Origin: Nocardioides sp. LHD-245
GTDB taxonomy: Bacteria > Actinomycetota > Actinomycetes > Propionibacteriales > Nocardioidaceae
Reading direction: 5' to 3'
Assembly (NCBI RefSeq): GCF_030929495.1
Contig: NZ_JAVFWN010000016.1
Coordinates: forward strand, 62,001 to 126,000
DNA: 64,000 bases
The notes below the pieces were generated by a model that was not told where the DNA came from, ran no database searches, and saw nothing but the letters and a program-made list of their open reading frames with translations. Position numbers and translations under genes: made by a program. Numbering within the stretch: position 1 is the stretch's first letter; the number at the start of each line of letters is the position of its first letter. Below are positions 42,930 through 51,467 of the stretch, in pieces.

Positions 42930-42960
42930 GGCGAGTGGTATGTCACTGGTGTATTACATG
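42930..42960. promoter_or_regulatory. Candidate GntR operators in the divergent gap
   Basis: The 276-bp gap between the decarboxylase and GntR genes has an AT-rich stretch with GAGTGGTATGTCACTGG and TGGTGTATTACATG, in which AGTG/CACT is an inverted repeat around GTATGT and GGTRTRT recurs. FCD-type GntR proteins often bind TGGT-type repeats. Apart from this stretch I see nothing else in the gap. Confidence 0.4.
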
Positions 42961-43164
42961 TCGGACAGATGGTCCTCGAGTGCCTACCCGCGGCGCGGAC
43001 TCGGGTGGTCCACGACCGGCCGGCGTGGGTGCTGATAGGCCGGTGATGTCGAGCCGCTATCCTGGATCGCCAGCGCGAAGCCGCGCGGCCCGAACGGCGA
43101 GGAACGCAGAGCGGCACCAGCTCGCGGCACTGCGGCCACGTCGCCTGCACCAGGGAGTTCCACC

Positions 43165-43848
43165 ATGCCGAGACAGACCGCCAAGACGCCCGCCGCCCGA
43201 GTCGCCAAGCCGCGGTTGGCCGACCAGGCCTACGAGCGCCTCGTGGAGCTGGTCGTGTCCGACCTGCCCGCCGGGTCCCGGCTGTCGGAGGCCGAGCTGT
43301 CCACGACGCTCGGCATGTCCAAGACGCCGGTGCGCGAGGCCCTGCTCCGCCTCGAGTCGGAGGGGCTCGTGTCCCCCATCCCGCACGTCGGCTACCTGAT
43401 CCCCCACCTGTCGTACTCGGAGCTGCGCGAGGCACTGGAGGTGCGCGAGGCGATCGAGGGATATCTCGCCATGCTGGCGGCGGACCGGATCGACGACGTG
43501 GCGCTCGGCGAGCTGCGCGAGGTCTTCACGCAGACCGAGGCCGCCCTCGGACAGGATCATGTCGCCGACATCGAGGCGATGAAGCGGTTCAACGGCCTGC
43601 TGCACGGAGCGATCCTGCAGGCGGCCGGCAACGCCAAGATGGAGCAGATCCTGGCCACGGTCCGCAACCAGGTCAACCGGGGCATCAAGGAGCTCATCGG
43701 CAACGACCAGCGGCGCTACAAGCTGTCCTTCGACGAGCACGGCGTCATCCTCGAGGCGCTCGAGGCACGCGACCCGGCGCGCGCGGAGAGGGCCATGCGC
43801 GAGCACGTGGAGTCGGTCAACGTGCACATCCTGCGTCGTTTCCGCTGA
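43165..43848 (+). CDS. GntR-family regulator (FCD subfamily)
   Basis: A 227-residue regulator. The winged helix (about 15-85) contains LSEAELSTTLGMSKTPVREALLRLE, diagnostic of GntR. The all-helical FCD ligand domain (about 95-225) has REAIEGYLAMLAADR and histidines (LLHGAILQAAGN, DEHGVILEAL, MREHVESVN) expected to bind a metal and a carboxylate ligand. It is divergent from the catabolic operon and 90 bp before the amidase gene, so it probably represses both until a pathway acid appears. Confidence 0.94.
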   Translation: MPRQTAKTPAARVAKPRLADQAYERLVELVVSDLPAGSRLSEAELSTTLGMSKTPVREALLRLESEGLVSPIPHVGYLIPHLSYSELREALEVREAIEGYLAMLAADRIDDVALGELREVFTQTEAALGQDHVADIEAMKRFNGLLHGAILQAAGNAKMEQILATVRNQVNRGIKELIGNDQRRYKLSFDEHGVILEALEARDPARAERAMREHVESVNVHILRRFR

Positions 43849-43861
43849 CCGGTCCACCGTT

Positions 43862-43898
43862 GAAGTACCGGTAGTATATGATCGGACTATCACCAGTA
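43862..43898 (+). promoter_or_regulatory. AT-rich promoter region of the amidase gene with possible GntR site
   Basis: GAAGTACCGGTAGTATATGA followed by TCGGACTATC lies between the GntR stop and the amidase start. It shares ACCGGTA and GTATATGA with the region upstream of the FAD oxidase gene (34299-34316). Candidate operator and/or promoter. Confidence 0.4.
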
Positions 43899-43939
43899 CG
43901 GTGCCGTCTGGTTCCGGTTCTTCAGGAGGAGTGACCCCC

Positions 43940-44911
43940 GTGCGACTGATCAGCCGGGTCGACGACCTGCCCCCGTCACCGGCCCGCACGCGACCGAGCG
44001 CGCGGCCGGCACTACGGGTCGCCCTCGTCCAGCATCGCTGGGACCCCGACCCGGCCCGGTTGCGCTCGACACTGCACGCCGCCATCGGGAAGGCGGCCGA
44101 AGCGGGCGCCGCCGTCGTGTTCCTGCCCGAGCTCACCCTGCAGCGATACCCGGCCTTCGTGCGCGGCGGCCCCGCGGCGAGCGAGCAGGCCGAGTCGCTG
44201 ACCGACGGACCCACCGCGACGTTCGCCCGGCAGGCCGCCACGACCTTCGACATCTTCGTCCACGCCTCGCTCTACGAGCGAGCGGACGACGGCGGCGCGC
44301 TGGGCTACAACACCGCGATCCTGGTCGACCCCTCCGGAGCGATGGTCGGACGCACCCGCAAGCTCCACATCCCGGTCACCGACGGCTACTACGAGGACAC
44401 CTACTTCCACCCCGGCCCGGCCGACGACCCGCACCCGGTCTACGAGATCCCCCGGCTCGCCGGCTGCCGCATCGGCCTGCCGACCTGCTGGGACGAGTGG
44501 TTCCCCGAGCTGGCCCGCGCCTACTCGCTCGCCGGGGCCGAGGTCCTCGTCTACCCGACGGCGATCGGATCGGAGCCGGAGCACCCCGACTTCGACACCC
44601 GGCCCCTCTGGCAGCAGGTCATCGTCGGGAACGGGATCTCCGCGGGCACGTTCATGGTCGTCCCCAACCGGACCGGAACCGAAGGCGACCTCACGTTCTA
44701 CGGCTCCTCGTTCATCTCCGACCCGTACGGCCGCGTGCTGGTCCAGGCCCCCCGCGACGAGGAGGCGGTGCTCGTGACCGACCTCGATCTCGACCAGCGG
44801 CAGGACTGGCTGGCGCTCTTCCCGTTCCTCACCACTCGACGTCCGGACACCTACGCCGCTCTGGTGGAGCCGGTGGACCGCGGCCGCCCGTTCGGAGCCA
44901 CCGGCCGATGA
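43940..44911 (+). CDS. Nitrilase-fold amidase (N-carbamoylputrescine-amidase-like)
   Basis: A 323-residue carbon-nitrogen hydrolase with the catalytic triad visible in order: Glu in VFLPELTLQ, Lys in GRTRKLHIP and Cys in GLPTCWDEWFPE. The KLHIP and CWDEWFPE contexts resemble N-carbamoylputrescine amidases and beta-ureidopropionases. It would release ammonia from an amide or carbamoyl compound, fitting the amine/amide theme of the island. The GTG at 43940 is preferred because AGGAGGA lies ten bases upstream; a GTG at 43931 would leave no spacing. Confidence 0.9.
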   Translation: MRLISRVDDLPPSPARTRPSARPALRVALVQHRWDPDPARLRSTLHAAIGKAAEAGAAVVFLPELTLQRYPAFVRGGPAASEQAESLTDGPTATFARQAATTFDIFVHASLYERADDGGALGYNTAILVDPSGAMVGRTRKLHIPVTDGYYEDTYFHPGPADDPHPVYEIPRLAGCRIGLPTCWDEWFPELARAYSLAGAEVLVYPTAIGSEPEHPDFDTRPLWQQVIVGNGISAGTFMVVPNRTGTEGDLTFYGSSFISDPYGRVLVQAPRDEEAVLVTDLDLDQRQDWLALFPFLTTRRPDTYAALVEPVDRGRPFGATGR

Positions 44912-44952
44912 CTGGATCTCCCGGGGGAACCCGCGCCCGATAGCCTGGCCGC

Positions 44953-46083
44953 ATGCCCAGCGTGCGCCCGATCACCCCGACCGAGCACCGCGAGTACCTC
45001 TCCTCCCGGCCCTCGGCCAGTTTCCTGCAGACCCCGGGCTGGGCGCGGGTGAAGAGCGAGTGGCGCAGCGAGTCACTCGGGTGGTTCGACGACGCCGGAC
45101 GGCAGGTCGGGGCCGCGCTGGTGCTGTACCGGAGGCTTCCGAGGCTCAACCGCTCGCTCGCCTACCTGCCCGAGGGACCGGTCATCGACTGGGGCGGCGA
45201 CGACCTCCGCGGCTGGCTGTCCCCGATGGTCGCCCACCTCAGGAAGCAGGGCGCGTTCGCCGTGCGGATCGGGCCGCCGGTAGTGACCCGCCGCTGGACG
45301 ACCGCACAGGTCAAGGAGGGCATCGCCGATCCGGCGGTCCGCCTCCTCGGCGAGATCCCGCCCGCGGAGCGCACCCCCGCCGGCGCCCGGGTGGTCGCCC
45401 AGCTCCACGAGCTCGGCTGGCGCCACCAGGGGGTCGAGGGCGGGTTCGCCGCCGGCCAGCCCCAGTTCGTCTTCCAGATCCCGCTGCGCCACGCCGACGG
45501 CGCCCAGCGCTCCGAGGACGACGTCCTCAAGGGCATGAACCAGCTCTGGCGCCGCAACATCAAGAAGGCCGCCAAGGAGGGCGTCGAGGTCTCCCGCGGC
45601 GACCGCGCGGACCTGAAGGCCTTCCACGACCTCTACGTCCACACCGCGGAGCGCGACCACTTCACGCCACGCCCGCTGCGCTACTTCGAGACGATGTACG
45701 ACGCCCTGCAGGCCGACAGCGACGAGCGGCTCACCCTCTGGCTGGCCCGGCACGACGGCGACCTGGTCGCCTCGACGATCGCGATCCGGGTCGGCGAGCA
45801 CGCCTGGTACTCCTACGGCGCCTCGTCCACGGAGAAGCGTGAGGTGCGCGGCTCCAACGCGATCCAGTGGGCGATGATCCGCGACGCGATCGCGGCCGGC
45901 GCGGCGGTCTACGACCTGCGCGGCATCACCGAGACGCTCGACGCCGACGACTCCCACATCGGCCTGATCCAGTTCAAGGTCGGCACCGGCGGCGAGGCCG
46001 TCGAGTACGCCGGTGAGTGGGACCTCCCGATCAACCGCCCGTTGTACAAGGCGTTCCAGCTCTACCTGCAGCGGAGGGGGTGA
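44953..46083 (+). CDS. FemX/FemAB-family peptidyltransferase
   Basis: A 376-residue member of the FemABX family, which adds amino acids to the peptidoglycan stem peptide using aminoacyl-tRNA. Two GNAT-like halves are visible. Markers are FLQTPGWARVKSEW near the N-terminus, NQLWRRNIKKAAKEGVEV, and the C-terminal YDLRGITETLDADDSHIGL and FKVGTGGEAVEYAGEWD. It is 4 bp upstream of an alanine-racemase-like gene and near ponA, a cell-wall neighbourhood. Confidence 0.92.
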   Translation: MPSVRPITPTEHREYLSSRPSASFLQTPGWARVKSEWRSESLGWFDDAGRQVGAALVLYRRLPRLNRSLAYLPEGPVIDWGGDDLRGWLSPMVAHLRKQGAFAVRIGPPVVTRRWTTAQVKEGIADPAVRLLGEIPPAERTPAGARVVAQLHELGWRHQGVEGGFAAGQPQFVFQIPLRHADGAQRSEDDVLKGMNQLWRRNIKKAAKEGVEVSRGDRADLKAFHDLYVHTAERDHFTPRPLRYFETMYDALQADSDERLTLWLARHDGDLVASTIAIRVGEHAWYSYGASSTEKREVRGSNAIQWAMIRDAIAAGAAVYDLRGITETLDADDSHIGLIQFKVGTGGEAVEYAGEWDLPINRPLYKAFQLYLQRRG

Positions 46084-46087
46084 TCCG

Positions 46088-47164
46088 ATGAGCCTCACGC
46101 TCACCGTGGACGGGCCGCGCTGGCGGGCCCACCTCGAGTCGGTCGCCGACGCGCACGCCGGGCTGGTGCCGGTCGCGAAGGGCAACGGCTACGGCTTCAC
46201 GCTCGGTCGGCTGGCCCGCAAGGCGCAGTGGCTGGCCGGGCGCGGCCACGACGTGCGCACCCTCGCCGTCGGCACCTACGACGAGCTCCCGGAGGTCGTC
46301 CAGCGCTGGCACGGCGACCTGCTGGTCCTCACGCCGTGGCGGCCCTGGGTGACGCACCCCGAGCCGGCCGTCGCGAAGCGCCTGATCCACACCGTCAGCC
46401 GGCTGGCCGACCTGCGCGACCTGCTCCACCGCGACCCGTCGGCCCGGATCGTGCTCGAGCGGATGACGTCGATGCGCCGCCACGGCATGGCCGCGCGCGA
46501 GCTGTGGGAGGCGGGCGACCTGCTGCGCAAGCACCCCGGCGCCCGGGTCGAGGGCCTCGCCCTGCACCTGCCGCTCGGCCAGGGCACCCACCTGGGTGAG
46601 GTCACCCGGCTGGTCAACGACTTCGTCGGCGCGGAGATCCCGACCCGCGGCACACCGGAGGTGTGGGTCAGCCACCTGACGGATGCCGAGCTGACCACCC
46701 TGCGCGGCCGGTACGGCGACTTCACGGTCCGCCCGCGGATCGGCACCGGCCTGTGGCTCGGTGACCGCGGCGCGCTCCGGGTGACGGCGACCGTCCTCGA
46801 CGTGCATCCGGTCGAGCGCGGCGAGGCGTTCGGCTACCGCGGCCGCACCGCGCCCAAGCCCGGCCACGTGCTCGTCGTCAGCGGCGGCACCGCCCACGGC
46901 ATCGGGCTCGAGGCGCCCACCGGCGAGCAGTCGATCAAGGCCCGCGCGGCGACCCTGGCCCGCGGTGGCCTCGACGCGGTCGGCTTCGTGCGCTCGCCGT
47001 ACTCCATCGACGCCAAGCTGCGGCTCTTCGCCGAGCCGCCGCACATGCAGGCCTCGATGCTGTTCCTGCCCCACGGCGCGCGGGTGCCCGAGGTCGGCGA
47101 GGAGGTCGACGTCCGGGTCCGCTACACCGCCACGTCGTTCGACCGGGTCGTCGTCGCCGGCTGA
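46088..47164 (+). CDS. Alanine-racemase-like PLP protein
   Basis: A 358-residue PLP-dependent protein with the racemase N-terminal barrel. The cofactor lysine is in VPVAKGNGYGFTL (around residue 30), followed by HTVSRLADLRDLL, the MRRHGM segment, and a C-terminal beta domain ending in EVDVRVRYTATSFDRVVVAG. Its motifs differ from canonical Alr (AVVKADAYGHG), and the second catalytic Tyr region is not clear, so it may act on another amino acid or on cell-wall precursors. Four bases after the FemX gene, and probably co-translated with it. Confidence 0.8.
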   Translation: MSLTLTVDGPRWRAHLESVADAHAGLVPVAKGNGYGFTLGRLARKAQWLAGRGHDVRTLAVGTYDELPEVVQRWHGDLLVLTPWRPWVTHPEPAVAKRLIHTVSRLADLRDLLHRDPSARIVLERMTSMRRHGMAARELWEAGDLLRKHPGARVEGLALHLPLGQGTHLGEVTRLVNDFVGAEIPTRGTPEVWVSHLTDAELTTLRGRYGDFTVRPRIGTGLWLGDRGALRVTATVLDVHPVERGEAFGYRGRTAPKPGHVLVVSGGTAHGIGLEAPTGEQSIKARAATLARGGLDAVGFVRSPYSIDAKLRLFAEPPHMQASMLFLPHGARVPEVGEEVDVRVRYTATSFDRVVVAG

Positions 47165-48675
47165 GCGCCGCCGCGCGGGCCGCCCGGCTCGATCCGCTCG
47201 ATCGCGACCGGGTCGTGCGCGGGCTGATAGAGGTCCCGCACGATGACCGCCGCGAGGTAGAGCTCGCCGAGCACCCGCACCGCGATGCCGACCCAGTAGA
47301 ACCCGGCGTCCCCGCCGCCCGCGGGCGCGAGGTAGCCGCCGAGGTACCACCACACCGTGCAGAAGTAGAAGACCTCGCTCGCCTGCCACACGATCTGGTC
47401 GCGCCAGCGCGGCCGGGCCAGCACGGCGAGGGGCAGCAGCCACAGGACGTACTGCGGCGAGTAGACCTTGTTGACCAGCAGGAAGCCGACCACGATCAGG
47501 TAGCCCAGCTGCGCGAGGCGGGGGACGAAGCTGCATGAACCCCCGGCTGACCGGGGATTCATGCACTTGTCGGGGTTTGCAACCCCCACTAAGTGCATGA
47601 ATCGCCGGCTGACCGGGGATTCATGCAGCCGTCGCCCGGCGGTCATGCCGATCGCGAACACGACGACGCACCAGGCCCCGAACAGGATCCAGGACCACAG
47701 GTTGATCGTGTGCGCCGAGAACCCGATGTCGCCGGCCTGGTCGATCAGCATCCACAGCGACCCGAGGTCCGCGGTGCGCTCGGAGTTGAAGGACCAGAAC
47801 ACCTTCCACTGCTCCGGACCGGTGAGGTACGCCGGCGCGTTGGCCGCCGCCCAGGCGGCCGCGGCCCACACCGCCGCGATCGCGAACCGGCCGAGCTGCC
47901 GGCGGCGCAGGCAGATCACCAGCAACCCGCCGAGCAGGAACAGCGGGTAGAGCTTGGCCGCCGTCCCCAGCCCGATCAGGACGCCGGTCAGCACCGGCCG
48001 GTCACGCGACCACGCCCACAGCGCGCCCGCGACGAGGGCGACGGCGAGCAGGTCCCAGTTGATCAGGCCGGTGAGCAGCAGGGCCGGTGAGAGCGCGAAC
48101 GCCGCGGCGTCCCAGGGCCGGGTGCGGTGGACGCCCGCCAGCAGCCAGGTGGCCAACAGCGCCAACGCCCCGAAGCCGACGGCGTTGACCAGCAGGAAGA
48201 TCGTCTGTTCGTCCTCCACCTCCGGATCGCCGTACAGCAGGTCGACGGGGGTGCGCTGTCGCTGGTCGAGATCCGGCGAGCCGTTGAGCCACTGGGTGAC
48301 CCAGGCCGTGCCCCACGCCCAGTAGGCGATGCCGACGGGGTACTCCATCACGTCGTAGCGGTCACGGACCTGCTCGTCGTCGGAGTACGGCCAGGCCTTC
48401 TCCACCAGGCCCCGCGGCACATAGAGCGGGCGCAGGTCGGTGTAGCACATGTGGGAGTAGACCCAGTTCTGGTCACGACCCTGCGCCAGCGAGCACGGCG
48501 CCTTCTGCACCAGACCCGCCGCGAACACCACCGCGGTGAGCAGCAGCAGCACCCGGGTCGGGGTCCACCACCGGTGCGGGCGCGCCCGCTCGCCCATCGG
48601 CCCGCCGACGACCTCGCTCAGGGCCGCGACGACGGCGTCGTCGCGGGTCGGGTGGACGTGGGCCTCGTCGCTCAC
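47122..48675 (-). CDS. Multi-pass glycosyltransferase, GT87-like (Rv0051-type), with palindromic insertion
   Basis: A 517-residue membrane protein with about ten helices, resembling the mycobacterial Rv0051 and other GT87/polyprenyl-phosphomannose mannosyltransferase-like proteins. An acidic-aromatic loop near the N-terminus (RYDVMEYPVGIAYWAWG) and KLYPLFLLGGLLV fit this class. It is expected to move a sugar to a cell-wall glycan at the outer face. It sits next to ponA, as in M. tuberculosis. A 96-bp palindromic insert encodes about residues 350-381 without breaking the frame. GTG start at 48675; the 3' end overlaps the racemase-like gene tail by 43 bp. Confidence 0.85.
   Translation of the reverse strand: MSDEAHVHPTRDDAVVAALSEVVGGPMGERARPHRWWTPTRVLLLLTAVVFAAGLVQKAPCSLAQGRDQNWVYSHMCYTDLRPLYVPRGLVEKAWPYSDDEQVRDRYDVMEYPVGIAYWAWGTAWVTQWLNGSPDLDQRQRTPVDLLYGDPEVEDEQTIFLLVNAVGFGALALLATWLLAGVHRTRPWDAAAFALSPALLLTGLINWDLLAVALVAGALWAWSRDRPVLTGVLIGLGTAAKLYPLFLLGGLLVICLRRRQLGRFAIAAVWAAAAWAAANAPAYLTGPEQWKVFWSFNSERTADLGSLWMLIDQAGDIGFSAHTINLWSWILFGAWCVVVFAIGMTAGRRLHESPVSRRFMHLVGVANPDKCMNPRSAGGSCSFVPRLAQLGYLIVVGFLLVNKVYSPQYVLWLLPLAVLARPRWRDQIVWQASEVFYFCTVWWYLGGYLAPAGGGDAGFYWVGIAVRVLGELYLAAVIVRDLYQPAHDPVAIERIEPGGPRGGAQPATTTRSNDVAV
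47532..47627. repeat. 96-bp triple-palindrome element inside the GT87-like gene
   Basis: Three adjoining inverted repeats lie end to end: 47532-47565, 47562-47597 and 47594-47627, joined through shared TGCA. The outer two are nearly the same sequence (32 of 34 bases) with arms TGCATGAA/TTCATGCA and CCGGCTGACCGG in the centre. The middle one has arms TGCACTT/AAGTGCA and GGGGTT/AACCCC. The element spans exactly 32 codons and keeps the reading frame. Confidence 0.85.
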
Positions 48676-48695
48676 CGGGTCACCGCGGCACTGGG

Positions 48696-50933
48696 TCAGC
48701 GGTGACGGGGAACGACCGGCGGTGTCGTCGCCGGCGGGGTGGTCACCGGCGGGGTCGACGGGGGAGGCGTCGTCGGGGGCACCGGGATCTCCGTCGTCAC
48801 CGGGGGAGGAGGCGGCAGGGGATCCGTGAGGGGCTCCTTCGTCTTCTCCTTCTTCGGCTTCTTGGTCGGCTTCGGCTTCGGCGGCGGCGGGGGCGGCAGC
48901 TTGTCGTGCCCGTCGGACGGCGCCTCGCCGTCGACCCACGCCGCGGGCGGCAGGTCCTCGACGTCCTCGCCGTCGAGCGCGCGGGTCATCACGGCGGTCC
49001 AGGTGTCGGCCGGATAGGCGCCGCCGAAGTACGACGGCAGCCAGTCCTTGAGCTGCTCGTTGCCCTTGCCGCGCACGTACATCACCGCGGTCGACAGCTG
49101 CGGCGTGTAGCCCACGAACCAGGCCGAGGACACCTCGCCCAGGCCGTTGGTGGCCGTGCCCGTCTTGCCGCCGACCGGACGCCGCAGACCCAGCGCCGCC
49201 GTACCGGAGCCGGAGCGGACGACCTGCTGCAGGGCGTAGCCCACGTCGTCGGCCACGCCCTCCCGGATCGCCTCGTGCGTGGCGGCGTCGGCATCGTGGG
49301 TGAAGCGCACGACGCCGTCGCGGTCGACGACCTTCTCGATGATGTAGGCGTCGGCGGCGACCCCGCGGTTGGCGATCGTCGCGTAGCCGTTGGCCATGTT
49401 GATGGGGCTGACCGTCTGCGAGCCGAGCGAGACGCCGGTATTGGCCTGCAGGCCCGGGCTCGAGGTCGGGATGCCGTACGCCTTGGGCGCCGCCTTCTCC
49501 GGCGGGATGCCCATCGCGTTGGCGGTCTCGATGATCTGCGTCGGTCCGTCGGGCATCGCCAGGGTCAGGTCGATGTAGGCGGTGTTGATCGAGTCCTCGG
49601 TCGCGCGGATCAGGTCCACCCGGCCGTAGCTCTGGTCGCCCTGGTTCTCGATGGGACGGCCACCGCCGGGCAGGTCGTACGGCGAGTTGCCGTCGAAGGT
49701 GTCCTTGAGCTCGAAGCCCGACTCGATGCCGGCCGCGAGCGCGAACGGCTTGAAGGTCGAGCCGGCCTGGCCGCCCGCGACGGCCCAGTTGATCTGCGAC
49801 TGGAGGTAGTCCTGGCCGCCGTAGAAGCCGCGCACGGCGCCGGTGCCGGGCTCGACCGAGGCGACCGCGACGTGGAGGTCCTTGGGGCCGAAGCCCTCGG
49901 GCCGCTGCTCGGCGACGCCCTGGGCCGCGGCGGTCATCGCCTTCTTGGTGAACGTGGTGGTGACCTGGAGACCACCACCGTCGATCTCCTGCTCGCTGAA
50001 GCCCATCCGGACGAGCTCCTTGCGGACCATGGTCAACGCGTGACCCCGCTGGCCGCCGTACTGCTCGCTCTGCTTGATCTCCGGGAACTTCGGCAGTGCC
50101 GTCCGGGCCTGCGAGACCTCGCCGGCCTCGGCCGTGCCGGTCTCCTCCATCGAGTCGAGCACGTACTGGTAGCGCCCGAGCAGCGCCGTGGCCGAGGCGT
50201 CGCCGTTGTCCGGGTCGAGCCCGTTGGGATTGTTGAGGATCGCGACCAGGGCCGCGGACTGCTTGAGGTTGAGGTCCGCCGCGTCCTTGGCGAAGTAGGC
50301 CTTCGAGGCGGCCTGGATGCCGTAGGCGCCGCGGCCGAAGTAGATCGTGTTGAGGTAGCCCTCGAGGACGTCCTGCTTGCTCAGCTGGTTCTTCACCTTG
50401 AGCGAGAGGATCGCTTCCTTGAGCTTCCGCTTCCAGGTGCGCTCCTGGGTGAGGTAGAGGATCTTGACGTACTGCTGGGTGATCGTCGACGCACCGCGGG
50501 TGGTGTTGCCCTGGGCGTTGCTGAACGCCGCGCTCAGGATGCCCTTGGGGTCGATGCCGTTGTCGGTCCAGAAGGTCCGGTTCTCGGCGGCGACGACGCC
50601 GTCCTTGACGTACTGCGGCATCTCGTCGTAGTCGATCGAGTCACGGCGCTGGACGGCGAACTGGCCCAGCTGTCCCTTGCCGTCGGAGTAGTAGACCTGC
50701 GTCGTCTCGGTCAGGAACTCAGCGTTCGGGTCGGGGATGTCGATCGAGCGGTAGGCCACGAAGAAGGCAGCGGCACCGAGCAGGGCCATCACCACGCAGG
50801 CGACGAGACCCCAGATCGTGAACCTCTTCAGCCGCTGCTTCCAGGTCCGCGGCGTACGGTCCTTCGGGCGCGACTTCGCGCGGCCCTTCGACCCCGCGGA
50901 GCTCGCTGCGGACTTCCGTTTTCCCTGAACCAC
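48696..50933 (-). CDS. ponA: Class A penicillin-binding protein (PonA-like)
   Basis: A 745-residue bifunctional glycosyltransferase/transpeptidase of peptidoglycan synthesis. It has a basic cytoplasmic tail, one membrane helix (about 38-62), and a GT51 domain with ENRTFWTDNGIDPKGI and RGASTITQQYVK. The transpeptidase domain has the SxxK serine in AGSTFKPFALA, SxN in TEDSINTAYI and the KTG motif in VGGKTGTATNG. A Pro/Thr-rich tail of about 90 residues ends the protein, as in mycobacterial PonA1. The neighbour at 47122 corresponds to Rv0051. Confidence 0.95.
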   Translation of the reverse strand: MVQGKRKSAASSAGSKGRAKSRPKDRTPRTWKQRLKRFTIWGLVACVVMALLGAAAFFVAYRSIDIPDPNAEFLTETTQVYYSDGKGQLGQFAVQRRDSIDYDEMPQYVKDGVVAAENRTFWTDNGIDPKGILSAAFSNAQGNTTRGASTITQQYVKILYLTQERTWKRKLKEAILSLKVKNQLSKQDVLEGYLNTIYFGRGAYGIQAASKAYFAKDAADLNLKQSAALVAILNNPNGLDPDNGDASATALLGRYQYVLDSMEETGTAEAGEVSQARTALPKFPEIKQSEQYGGQRGHALTMVRKELVRMGFSEQEIDGGGLQVTTTFTKKAMTAAAQGVAEQRPEGFGPKDLHVAVASVEPGTGAVRGFYGGQDYLQSQINWAVAGGQAGSTFKPFALAAGIESGFELKDTFDGNSPYDLPGGGRPIENQGDQSYGRVDLIRATEDSINTAYIDLTLAMPDGPTQIIETANAMGIPPEKAAPKAYGIPTSSPGLQANTGVSLGSQTVSPINMANGYATIANRGVAADAYIIEKVVDRDGVVRFTHDADAATHEAIREGVADDVGYALQQVVRSGSGTAALGLRRPVGGKTGTATNGLGEVSSAWFVGYTPQLSTAVMYVRGKGNEQLKDWLPSYFGGAYPADTWTAVMTRALDGEDVEDLPPAAWVDGEAPSDGHDKLPPPPPPKPKPTKKPKKEKTKEPLTDPLPPPPPVTTEIPVPPTTPPPSTPPVTTPPATTPPVVPRHR

Positions 50934-50957
50934 GCAGGACAGGGTACGGCGCCCTGG

Positions 50958-51467
50958 TCAGCCGACCCGATTTCCGGTGATCTGGGCGCGCAGCGTCGCC
51001 AGCGCCCGGGACGACTGGCTCTTGACCGTGCCCTCCGCGATCCGGAGCTCGGCCGCGGTCTCCTTGACCGAGAGCCCGAGCCAGTGGCGCAGCACGACGA
51101 CGCGGCGCTGGAGGGTGGGCAGGGCACGCACGGCGGCGAAGAGGTCGGCCCGCTCGTCGGGCCCGATCCCGGCCGGCGCGGCGGGGTCGTGACCGTCCAG
51201 GCCGGGCCGCTCGCGGCGCCACGGCCGACGGCGGTCGTCGACATCGGCGTTCACGATGATCCGGCGGACGTAGGCCAGCTCGGTGCCGGTGCGGTGCACG
51301 CGGGACCAGCTCACGTAGAGCTTCGCCAGGGCGGTCTGCAGCACGTCCTCGGCACGGTTCCAATCACCGCACACGGCGTACGCGATCCGGCGCAGCAGGA
51401 CCTGGTGCGCGGCCACGAAGGCGGTGAACGCGGCGTCGTGCCGCTCGCGCTCCCGGCGGGAGGTCAC
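50958..51467 (-). CDS. SigE-family ECF RNA polymerase sigma factor
   Basis: A 169-residue ECF-type sigma factor with region 2 (RRIAYAVCGDWNRAEDVLQTALAKLYVSW, about 25-55, quoted only by its key WNRAEDVLQ core) and region 4 (LPTLQRRVVVLRHWLGLSVKETAAELRIAEGTVKS, key core LSVKETAAEL). It directs transcription of a small regulon and lies within a four-base overlap of the membrane protein gene upstream, which probably controls it. Regulon unknown. Confidence 0.93.
   Translation of the reverse strand: MTSRRERERHDAAFTAFVAAHQVLLRRIAYAVCGDWNRAEDVLQTALAKLYVSWSRVHRTGTELAYVRRIIVNADVDDRRRPWRRERPGLDGHDPAAPAGIGPDERADLFAAVRALPTLQRRVVVLRHWLGLSVKETAAELRIAEGTVKSQSSRALATLRAQITGNRVG

Noticed and set aside
47532..47627. 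Frameshift or sequencing error in the GT87-like gene.
   Set aside because: The frame is intact across the palindromes and the protein resumes a normal membrane helix afterwards.
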